Source: Daedaleopsis sinensis (taxonomy: Eukaryota; Basidiomycota; Agaricomycetes; Polyporales; Polyporaceae). Taken from it: 64,000 bases of DNA. A model generated the notes under the pieces. That model did no database searches. It was not told the DNA's origin and saw only the letters and a program-made list of their open reading frames with translations. Location of the stretch: assembly GCA_033807695.1 (NCBI GenBank), contig CM066308.1, forward strand, positions 620,001 through 684,000, read 5' to 3'. A program made the translations under genes and the position numbers. Shown piece after piece: positions 49,201 through 58,807 of this stretch. Position 1 is the stretch's first letter. Every line of letters starts with the position of its first letter.

Positions 49201-49744
49201 GTGGGTAATGGCACCCACAAATCACAACGAGGTTGAATAGCCCGGGCCTTCTGTATGAGTTGAAATTACAGGAGCTATAACAGCACTTAGAGGGCAATAA
49301 TGCTGAACGATGGATGTTTCCGAACATATGAGTACGGGGGTGCCTCAGGTAGAGGCATTTGACATGTTCTCCAGCGCTAGCAATGCGGTAGACTCACTGG
49401 CTCACTGGCTCATCGCGCCCGGACTATCGTCCTGTATCGCTATCATTGGCTTTTTCGACTTCTGGAGTAACCAAACATTTGTGGTGTCAAGGGTACGAAG
49501 CTGTTACGTGGACAGACCCTAGCCAGGTGGATGAGATTTGAGAACGGCACCATGATGGCTCGAGGACAGTCGAGGACAGGAGTCACGGTTAACGCCCATG
49601 GCAAACGTCATTTTCGGCGAAGCGAGCGCTCGGTCTACTCGGCCTTCGGACCAATCTGCGTCTCACCTTGAGGAGTTCTACTTCAAGTTATAGTACATAC
49701 GTAGGGCCCTCCGGGCAGACCTGGACACGATTGGTCCGCTATGA

Positions 49745-50040
49745 ATTCTAGTCACATAACTAGTAACTTGAGATTCGGGAAGTTCGAAGGCGCCGCGCCT
49801 TGGGCAGGCTTTGCCAGCCCTCGGCCAGCGGCGCCGCCGAACTTCCCTCGACTCCCGCTCCTACATACCTGGGCTCATTTCAATGGTCTTCCAGTTCCTC
49901 TCGAACAGTCCGTCATACAGGACTCGGAAATACCTTCGCCTTTATGTATGTCGTCGCGGGGAATGCCTGCCATTTAAGGGGTGCCAGGGGTCGCGGTGCC
50001 AAAAGTCACGTGAAGTGGACTTGATTTTCTTGTTTTCAAA
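49745..50040 (+). repeat. Dispersed repeat, copy B
   Basis: This is the plus-strand partner of copy A at about 21585-21905. It shares the GC-rich palindromic core starting GGCGCCGCGCC, the GGGCTCATTT block and the GGTGCCAGGGGTCGCGGTGC block with GTCACGTGAA. It is non-coding. Confidence 0.6.
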
Positions 50041-50298
50041 ACCTGTACACTTTGATCGTGTCCAGGAATACTTATTGCGATGTGAAAGGTAGGTACGACA
50101 AGAGTAAACTGAGTTAAGTATAGGGTGCTAATCACAGACAAGTTGGTCAGGACACTACAGTACTACTCGCAAATCTCAGTATTAATTTGAAGTCTCCGAG
50201 TCACGATAGTCTCACGCTCGAATTGTCCGAAACGCCACTCACGTCGTCAGGAATAGCGATCGAGAGCTCCGCGGATATTAGCAGCATCGTTCGAGGTG

Positions 50299-52541
50299 TC
50301 AGTCACGGCCAATACTGGCAGCCAATCTCGGAATATCGGTAGCTATGGCTGCCAACATCGTGATGATATCCTCTATCTTCTTCAGCTGCTCGGCTTGCGA
50401 CATACTAGGTATGTCCGTGATATCGATCATGCTTCGTCTCGCCCCGTCGAGTCGTTCAACAAAGTTCTCGACTGGAAGATGTTCCTCAGGGGGCGGGAGT
50501 ATCGTTCCCTCGACCATGCTTTGCCTGGACATGGGGATCGCACTACGATTGGTATGAAACTCGGCTGTGATGGCTGTATCGGGAGAATGCATGATACTGT
50601 GTTCGCCAGTATTGGACCCGCGAAGTGCAGGCTCGGTCCCGATAGCTTCGTTCCGAACGTTCAGGTGCAGAGGCGAGTTCGACAGCTCGTCAGGGCCGTG
50701 CTCCTCCGGTGATTGATAGTCAATGAGGTCATCCTGCTCGTCGTATGGCCCACTGTACTGGTTTTGACCGATATCCTCAGAGTCGCCGTAAGTCATGAAC
50801 AGATGATCTTCCCCGTCAAGCGCACTGCTAGCATCGATGTAGTAGAGGTCTTCATCGTGAGGAGAAGGATGTTCCCCCATCGGAGTGTCTAAACACATCG
50901 ACCCAAGATCGGAGAGGTCGCCCACCGAGAAGTCCATTGCGTCCGGGTTGTAGTCGTCAACAAGCTTGCCGTCCATTGTCTCTTCGCGGACTTGCGTTTG
51001 AGCAAGCAGTGCAAACACACTGACCGGCGCCGCACGAGCTGGGTCACAATCGGGAGATGGATAGGGAGGTTCTTGCGAGTCACCGTCGGCGTCGCGGGCG
51101 TCCTGTATGCCGCAGGGTGTGCTTCGGTCCTCGACGTCACTGTTCATAGCTGTGGCATTGGAGACACCTAACTCGTCGGACTGCAGAACTTGACCAGAAG
51201 ATCCGGCGTTAGCGGCGTGGACTGGTGAATCAACGGCACTGTGTCTGGGGAGTGGGGTAGAAGGATCATGGTGACGGCCGGAAAAGTCGGGATGATGGGT
51301 GACATTGAATCCGATGTGATGGTTGTTCCTGTTGCGTACCACGAAGGTTATCGCGGCACCTCGAGCAAGAGCGCATACCGTCGCCTGGGGCAGATAAGCA
51401 GGATGAGCATGCAGTGTGAACCTGATGGACACTTGGTCTCCGAGACCGCCCCAACGACCAGACACATCCTGACCCGTCCCCGATGGCGCACTGTCCACCG
51501 TATCGCTTCCGTCCTCCGACTCGTAGCCACCGAGCAACGGCGAATTGCGCAACTCGAGGCGTCCCGGGTGGCGGTATACCACTCGGAAGTGTTTGCTCTG
51601 CTCCGGACCAAGTACGAAGGACGTCGCTTGAAACGTGCCCCGACCGCCTGTGACTGGTCGACCCTCCAACTTGACTATGCAGTACGTCCATTCCGCCTCT
51701 GTCTCATGACCGGTGGCTTCATTGAGCTCGATCTCGTTGCCATCCTGTGGCGCGCCCTCCTCCTGTGAACCGCCGCTACCCCCGGTATCTTGGCAAGCGT
51801 GTGCTTGGTCTGCTGCAGTATGGTCTGCTGCAGCTGTACGGTGATCTTCGTCACATGGAGGCGATTGTGCTTCGGCGGGGTCCTCTGTAGCAATCGCTTC
51901 GGAACTAGAAATGATGGGATGATTTTCATCGGGGGCCTGGAACGGCAAGGCAGATGAATGGCTGTCCGCGTCCGCTTCGAACTGCTCTCCACGGTCGTCT
52001 CCTATTTCCATTCCATCAGCTGACGGGAACGGAGTAACCAGTGGGTATGAGCTATGTGGGAAGGTAGACGGATCAATGGACGAGGGCGGTACCGGGTGAG
52101 GTGCTTCGTCGAGATATTCCAATTCGTCCTCAAGCTGCGTTAGGGGGGATGATCCGGGTGTTCTCGGTAGAGTATGAGTGTAGGTTTCGGGATCATGACA
52201 CTGGGACGTAGACGGATCGACGAGCAAGGGCGGGCTAGGGTGAGAGACTTGCTCGTCCTCGCCTGCACCCTGAGTGAGGGTCGGTTCGTCGGAGTCGTGG
52301 ACAGATGCTGCAGGGCTGTTAAGACGTGCCAAGTGGCCGTTATTATCCTCAGACTGCGTTAGAGAGGATGTTGCTGTCGACCGCGGGGTACCATGAAACT
52401 TAATTGAGCGGCGCGCTTTATTCTTGTCGATGATGGGGTCTTGTGCCAGAGAATGAGCCTTCGAACCAGATGAGGGATGTTAGCTCTCGCACCGTATCGA
52501 TAAATACCTCTTACTTGTTTCTGTCGCCGATCAGGAGGCAT
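50299..52541 (-). CDS. Large acidic, mostly disordered protein, family not recognised
   Basis: Two exons on the minus strand: 52515-52541 and 50299-52458, giving 728 residues. The first 50 or so residues are basic (MPPDRRQKQ, KNKARRSIKFHG), possibly a DNA or nuclear signal. The next 210 are acidic and Ser/Pro/Asp-rich. A region of about 265-400 looks folded and beta-rich (EWTYCIVKLEGRPVTG, FRVVYRHPGRLELRN, DQVSIRFTLHAHP, AAITFVVRNRNNH). A second acidic stretch follows, and the C-terminus has one amphipathic helix (EQLKKIEDIITMLAAIATD). The acidic blocks and a folded centre would suit a transcription or chromatin factor, but no known domain was recognised. Its strand is opposite to the overlapping 175-residue frame at 51241-51768, which is only a shadow. 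Confidence 0.7.
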
Positions 52542-53229
52542 ACCGGCAAGTCTGTGTGTTGTGAGAGCACATAGTGCCGTCTGCATTACCTATTTATACG
52601 CTGAGGGAGATAGAATACGGCTGAATGTTGCCAACTTACTTACAATAGAGTAGCCTCGGGCGAGCGACCACGGTTGCTGGAACGAGGTCGATACTTTTCA
52701 ACCTGCGAACACAAAAATGACGACAAGGGTGAACAAGGGTTTGAACACCGCCACCCAAGATTTTGCCGAGCGCAGACGCACCACATCTAGCACAGTGCCT
52801 TCGATGTTCATGTTGAGAGACGGTTACCAAACCGGTTCTGACCGAAGGAGAAAGGACGCGCAGGCCACGTTTTCTGCACGTCGCTGCACTTACGACTAGC
52901 CGGAATGATTAGTATAGACTTCTTATTGTCTCTCGGGACTCCTGTTCCATTACACAGTAGCACAACAGCCTGACAATGGTCGTCGTATCGCATCGTGCCC
53001 GACTTGTTACCTGACAAAACACACGGATAGACGGAGAGCGTGCTAGAGCGCGCAAGAAAGCTGCTTACGTCAACGCGACCTTCCTTCGCGCGGTCCCCCA
53101 TGTTTGTGGCGCTGCATTCTATGCATCTATCTCGCACCTTCCCCCTATCAGTACATAGATATAAGAAGCCAATCTCTTACAGAACGAGTACGCCAGAAGT
53201 TAAAGACGTCTAGCAATCCCCGTGGGTGC
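52542..53229. other. Intergenic region, minus-strand genes
   Basis: About 690 bases between the start of the acidic-protein gene and the stop of the dehydrogenase gene. No domain or promoter motif was recognised in the short frames here. Confidence 0.4.
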
Positions 53230-54795
53230 TCAGAGCTTCGGCGCGTTAATTCCCATGCGCACGATGCTCCCGCCGTCGACCTGGATCGTGGCGCCGGTGA
53301 CGAACGCCCCGGCGCGGCTCGCGAGGAAGATGCACGCGCCAGCAACGTCTTCGGGCGTGCCTATGCGGCCGAGCGGGATACTCGCCCTGATGATATCGCC
53401 CTGCTCGCGGAGGGTGTGGGCCATCACTGTTCATAGTACAATAAGGCCCTGTGAGCGTTGCGTAGCGGACGCGAGGAAACGGGGGCGTACTTTTGCTCTC
53501 GAAGGGCCCTGAGTGTACACAATGGATGGTGAGTGACTACAATATGGAAGTGGACAACGAGGCACATACCGCACGCAAGCGTGTTGCTCGTGATACCATC
53601 GAACCCAAGCCGACCGGCGAAGTTCCGGCTGAGATGGTGCAATCCGGCCTTCGAGGCAGAGTATGCGTATGTCTCGTGCCCTGGGACGGTCAGACCTTCA
53701 ACGGAGCCGATCTGAACGAGCGTGAGTTTAACACTGTGCGGCTTATGATAGTCACCGAGGGCACTGAGCGATGTAACAAGCAGCTACATCGCGGTCACAT
53801 CGTGGTAAAAATCCACATATACCTCTCGTGTGTCGTGGTGCAACATACTAGAAACATTCAATATGTTCCTGTGTCTTTGTGTTACATCCTGGATACATTT
53901 AGATGTCGTGTATAGCCACGATGTATCTAGAATGGAACACAATGACAAAGGAAAGTCATATATGGATTTTGACCACGCTATAATCACAATGTAGTAACGA
54001 CTTGCCACATCAGTCGATGCCCCCCCGGTGAGTAGCGTGACCTAGCAAGTTGAGATCTCACGTTGATGATGCGTGCTGGATCCCGGTATGCGCCGCCATC
54101 AAGGCCGCTCTGTTCGGCAGCCGCGCGTAGGAGAGGGAGACACTTCTGCGTGAGGGTGAACACTCGTTGGAGGTTGAGCGTGAGGAGCTTCGTCCATGCC
54201 GCGTCCTAAGTCTCGCGTCAGCCCATTCGCTCGCCTCTTGCCGCGCCTCAAACTCTTGCAGCACAATCACACAGCCTGTACGTACCGGATACTCGTCGAT
54301 GGAGTCGCCCCACGCCGCACCTGCGTTGTTCACGAGGACGTGCAGCGCCTGCTCCTTTGCACTGAGTTCCTTCACGAGCCTGTCCACCTCCTCGAGCTTC
54401 TGCATGTCCGCCGGGAGAGCGATGCATTTCCCTGAGCCGAGTGCGTTGAGTTCCTTCTCCGTGGCGGCACAATCCTTCGCGGATCGTGAGGATATGTACA
54501 CCTGGAGTAGTCGTAGGTTCGCGTCAATGGCGAGTTACCTGTCAGGAGTAAAATAGTCCGTACCTTGGCACCGTTCTTGACGAAGCCGGTGGCGATCTGG
54601 AAACATGAGATCAGTATGTGCATACTCGTAAGTACCAGTAATCCTTCGAAGATGTCGTTGAATAAATGGTCGAAGATACTGTATCTCCTGAGTGTTCATC
54701 TGACTCACCATCTTCCCAACACCGCGGCTTCCGCCTGTGACCAACACCACCTTCCCCTTGACATCGAAGAGGCTCTCAACCTGGAAGGAGGACAT
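53230..54795 (-). CDS. Short-chain dehydrogenase/reductase
   Basis: Seven exons on the minus strand: 54709-54795, 54564-54596, 54286-54501, 54062-54205, 53570-53711, 53491-53508, 53230-53426, giving 278 residues, a normal size for classical SDRs. The Rossmann signature is TGGSRGVG (20-27), followed by NNAG, the catalytic Ser in GSVEG (S163) and the YSASK site (Y177, K181). The end ([20 protein letters not shown], then [10 protein letters not shown]) is typical of 3-oxoacyl-ACP-reductase-like members. The cofactor is NAD(P)H; the arginine of VYISSRS after the second strand fits NADPH. The substrate is unknown. Exon 6 is only 18 nt. Intron 4 is 350 nt because it contains a foldback element. Confidence 0.93.
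53787..53991. mobile_element. Foldback (MITE-like) element in SDR intron 4
   Basis: A 205-nt segment has terminal inverted repeats of about 80 nt. The left arm starts CATCGCGGTCAC and the right arm ends GTGATTGTG-type complement (ATCACAATG). The inner match covers TCGTGG-A-AAATCCA and CATACTAGAAACAT against the reverse complement of ATGTATCTAGAATG and TGGATTTTGACCACGC. Both ends are flanked by TA (53785-53786 and 53992-53993), as expected for a Tc1/mariner-type target site. No transposase is encoded. Without it the intron would be about 145 nt. Confidence 0.75.
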
Positions 54796-56497
54796 AGCTG
54801 ACTAGAGGGATATGTAGAGTAGTAGAAGAACTCGAAAGAGGGATGCATCGCGGATCCGGAAGTGTAGCCAGCGCGGGTCTCGGGAACTTGTACTTCCGAG
54901 TGCGGGGTACACAGACGCCCCTCGGCCTGACCGGTCTCCTCGATGGCCGGTAGGGCGCCTTGAATACACCTACTGGCACTGCTTGATCTTGTACTTCCAT
55001 GTCAGCGTTCATCGACATCGACAGTGGCACCTAGGCCGTATGATCCGTTCAATACCTCGATTGCATTCCGAAGCTCGATGTCGACAGATTACCGACAGGT
55101 GCGCCTGTCCACCCGCGACAACACGTCTCGGTACTCACCACCTTGCGTGTTGATACCGCTGGCAGCAGTCTCGCTCATAAGGATTCAAGGAAGGTTAGGG
55201 TCGGAAGTCTCCTTGTCGTCCATAGCCCCCCTGATCCTCTTTTTCAGGACATGGAGACGCTCGCCACTTTGCCGTCGATCGTATCCGTATTATAGTACGT
55301 GCAAGATGTCCACACCCTGAAGGCATGGGTTTTGCCACCATGTGTATATTCCCGGAAGACTAAGGCCTTGAGGTGGTACGTGGTACAAAGTCCATTTGAC
55401 AATGTGAGAGGTTTCTACCTTGTGGTACCCTCATCTTGAACCCTATCATAGGCGTCGGGCGGACACAATTCTCGCACACAAGGTCAGATACTCATCGTTC
55501 TACACGTGCGGTCGTTCTCCGGTAACATTGGCTGATAATTGGCAATTATTTTCAGTATGGCCTGCTGGCCAAAGTTGAACGTGAACCACCGCCCCCGATG
55601 CCCAAGCGCAGCAACTATATCACATCGGTCTCATGGAATATCTAGGGACAATTCACCCGAAGACGCACAGCTCTTTATCAGCTCATAATCTTCGGAGTAC
55701 GTGATCTCAAGTGCCCCTTTTGCACTAAATCTACTGATATGTGATATCTGGTGCAGCCACAGGTACGAATCTAGCATCTTTGACAAGAATCAGGAAGTGA
55801 CATGGAACCGGTGCGTGCTCGCCTCAGTTGCTGGAAACGGCTACACGCCGAACGTCTGTGCCCCCATCCACATCGCATTCACATGTCTAATACAATTGTT
55901 CCCAAAATTCGTTCCTCCTCGTCGTGAGCGGTCCTTCATGTCGCGTGACTCAGGAACCACAGAGGCGGGATGCAATATTCAGCACCCGCACGTACAAGGA
56001 GCTACATATCTCCGGAGATGGGACTTGACTACAGCTCGCCGGAATCTACCCGGTCAGATGCCCTCTATTCCATCGCAGGCGCTGGTTGCGGTCAGGGCAT
56101 GCCAGTCTTCCATGCAAGCATTCAATCCTGGCGACTTCGCACTCACACGTACTTTACAGTAGGTGAACATCCGGCCATGTTGATAAGGAGTCCATTTGAC
56201 TACTACATCTCGATATCGTGATGATCCCTGCTTACCTCGGCACGCTCAGTTTCTCAGTAACCAGAAACTTTGGTTGATGCTGCCGCGCTTCAGGGCTCAT
56301 GAAGATGTCCGCGATCTCGTGCGGTAATACACCTGCCCTTCTAGACCCTTCGGGCCGGGGACATGCGGCGCAGAACGATCGGGCGTTTGTCGATGTCCAC
56401 CAGGTGGCTTTACGTCGCATGCCATCCGCGGAGTCTTTCCAACTCACCACTCGACCACCACGGCAGGAAACTACGGGCGAGACTCTCCGTCCTCAAC
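54796..56497. other. Intergenic region of about 1.7 kb
   Basis: It contains promoters of the SDR (left) and F-box (right) genes. A 153-residue plus frame (55701-56162) and short frames near 56232-56450 show no recognisable domain. Nothing is called. Confidence 0.4.
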
Positions 56498-58474
56498 ATG
56501 TCTCAACGATACCCGAAGGGGGCTCATGAGAATTCACAGGTTATGAAACCTATCGACTTGGCTAACATCAGGTCCGTATGGTGTTTGTGTTCGCCTCGCC
56601 ACTCACTAACTGCGCCAACCTTGTAGCCGAGAGGGGGCAAGTCAACGCATGTTCAGACTTCTACTCGCACACCTCTGACCAGAGATATTCTACAGCTGCT
56701 ATCCTTGCACGGCCAAACGGTCGAATTCCTCCAGGACCTGCGCCGTCATATCAACGCCCTCCCGTGTATCAACCAACTGCCCGTGGAGCTCCTCGTCGAA
56801 ATCTTCAAATACGTAACCCATTCCTCCTACGACATTCTGCATGACAGTTCCGTGTTTCGTAAGGTCGACCACAGCCCTTTGCTCAATCTCATCACCATCA
56901 CTCACGTCTGCCACCGTTGGCGCGACATCGCCATTGATGCTTCCATGCTCTGGGGCCGCATTCCAATTTTGTCCAACGAGTCGTTGCTCAAGCTCTTCGT
57001 GGAACGCTCGCGCAATACAGGCCTCACCCTCAACGTGGTGGTCAAGAACAAAGGTCGCAAACTAGTTGACAACATTCTCAGTGGCGCGAGCGTCCGGCTC
57101 CAAACCCTGCACATCTTTGATGCGCGGTCGCCGTTCGCTAGGCACCCCCCTCTCTATCAGCGGCCGCTGCAGCTAGAACTACCAAAGCTCTCGTGCTGCA
57201 TCATCATCTCGAAGTCTGACCGTCGCGGGTTTGGTTGGTCGAATTCGGCGAGCTCGGCCTCTATGCCGACTATATTCAGCCGACCGAAGTCCACGCTCCG
57301 GGCGTTAGCGATCGTGCCAGTCGCGTGGCTTCCAGGAAACCACTTCCCGTGTTTATCTCATCTCCATCTATCCTTCTCCACCGACCACGGGAATGCGCTC
57401 CTCGGCCACCTTGGCCGCTTGCTGTCCTTACTGGAACACACTCCGCGGCTCGCGTTCCTGCAGCTCAGGGACGTCGGGCAAGCTCGGGACTCGTTTGGCA
57501 CTGCGAACTCAACTTTCACCCGGCCATCTGAGCGCAAACCTGTCACGCTAAGCCACCTACGCTCCCTGATAGTCATCGAGAGCGGGATGCGGATGATCTT
57601 CTCATTCCTCGACTGTCTCGACCTGCCGGAAACCGTGGTCATGCGGTTCAGCGGGATAGACATGAACTATGGAAGCACGGCAAATCCACCCGCGATCCAC
57701 ATCCCTCCTTTCCCCAGTCTGAACGCGCTCTCGCGCCTCGAGCTATCCGCTGTCAAACGTAGTCTCCATCTAGCCGCCGCCCCCGCCGAAGCATGTGATA
57801 CCGCACCCGTCCATCCTCTCACAGCAGGCTTCTGGCTCCAAGCGAAGACCTACCCTGAGCACGAGAACAAAGACTGGACGCCGTGGCTCTTGTCCCTGCA
57901 CACGACCTTTCCGCTCTCCTCCCTGTCCACGCTCCACATCTGCGTGCAGGACCCAGAGCTCTTCTCGTCCATCCTCCCCCGCGCGCCGCGCCTGACTGAG
58001 CTCGGCGTCCTCCTCCCAGACCACCGTGGAGACATATGGCAGCCGTGCGTCAAGAGCCTCTGCGCGGTCCTCGGGCGGTCGGACACCGTGTACTGCCCAC
58101 GCCTGCGCATCCTCGCGCTCGAGACACACGTTCGCCCCGAGTGCATGTCATGCTACTCCCGCATTGTCGACCTGGCCGCAGTGCGCGCGCAATGCGGTCG
58201 CCGCCTGCAACGCATCGCGCTTCGTGCGGTCCTCGGCTGGCGCCCGTGGGACCCGCCGCGGCCGAGTGTGAGCGAGCTGTTCGGTGCGGTGTTTGCGAGG
58301 CTGGATGCATACGTGGACGAGGTACGTTACTCGGGGGCAAACGATGCACCTCTTGTGACATTCAGCATCCATGAGCGGTGGGCTGGGGCGGAGGTGGAGG
58401 CGGAGAGATACTGGGAGGTTAAGCAGTGCAGTGATGGACGGTACATGCTACCATGGCAGTCGCCCAAGTGCTGA
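56498..58474 (+). CDS. F-box protein
   Basis: Two exons: 56498-56575 and 56627-58474, giving 641 residues. The start is the ATG at 56498; a 51-nt intron (GTATGG...TTGTAG) joins a short basic leader to the long second exon. The F-box lies at about 74-120 (INQLPVELLVEIFKYV, then HVCHRWRDIAIDASMLWGRI), the usual agaricomycete form. The rest is a long region with irregular leucine-rich segments (LRALAIVPV, LSHLHLSFS, LSTLHICVQ, RLTELGVLL) that would form the substrate-binding side. F-box proteins link targets to SCF ubiquitin ligases through Skp1. This family is very expanded in mushrooms and targets are unknown. The end converges with the RGG gene, 333 nt away. Confidence 0.88.
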
Positions 58475-58807
58475 CGCGAATTTCGAGAGTGCTTGTGATC
58501 GTGCGTTGTCGGATTGAAATATCTTTGGCCGGACACGAGTACTTAGCAGCAGCGACTCTTCCTTAGAACCTACTCAACTCCTTATCCTCCAGTCATCACA
58601 ATGGCATTACAATCTCCGCAACATCCACAAGTGCTAGTAGGTACACGTCCACCTCCTCGAGCAATGGGAAGCGCGCTAACTTCCTTCAAACTACCAGAAC
58701 TTCCGGGACTGACTCAGTCAACGTAGTACAAATCCAACTATGTAGCACACTAATGTCCAACCTATGTCGTCAACTCGTGATACCGATAGCTAACTCTTCC
58801 CGGGGCC
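58475..58807. other. Convergent 3' region
   Basis: 333 bases between the stops of the F-box and RGG genes. It holds their 3' untranslated ends; nothing else was seen. Confidence 0.4.

Larger units (their letters stand above)
45300..49234 (-). repeat. Inverted segmental duplication, arm B
   Basis: This is the 3.9 kb counterpart of arm A (29107-32852) in opposite orientation, about 12.4 kb away. It carries the intact 2OG copy 3 and a decayed downstream region. Relative to arm A it has a 184-nt extra segment at 49017-49200 in the promoter. Confidence 0.85.
48874..50298. other. Intergenic region with repeat copy B
   Basis: The left end is the 2OG copy 3 promoter and the end of arm B. From about 49745 lies a dispersed repeat. 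Between them no gene is supported. Confidence 0.45.

Noticed and set aside
51241..51768. 175-residue plus-strand frame inside the acidic-protein gene
   Set aside because: It is a shadow frame with no domain. The minus-strand frame is open for 720 codons and spliced to a plausible start.
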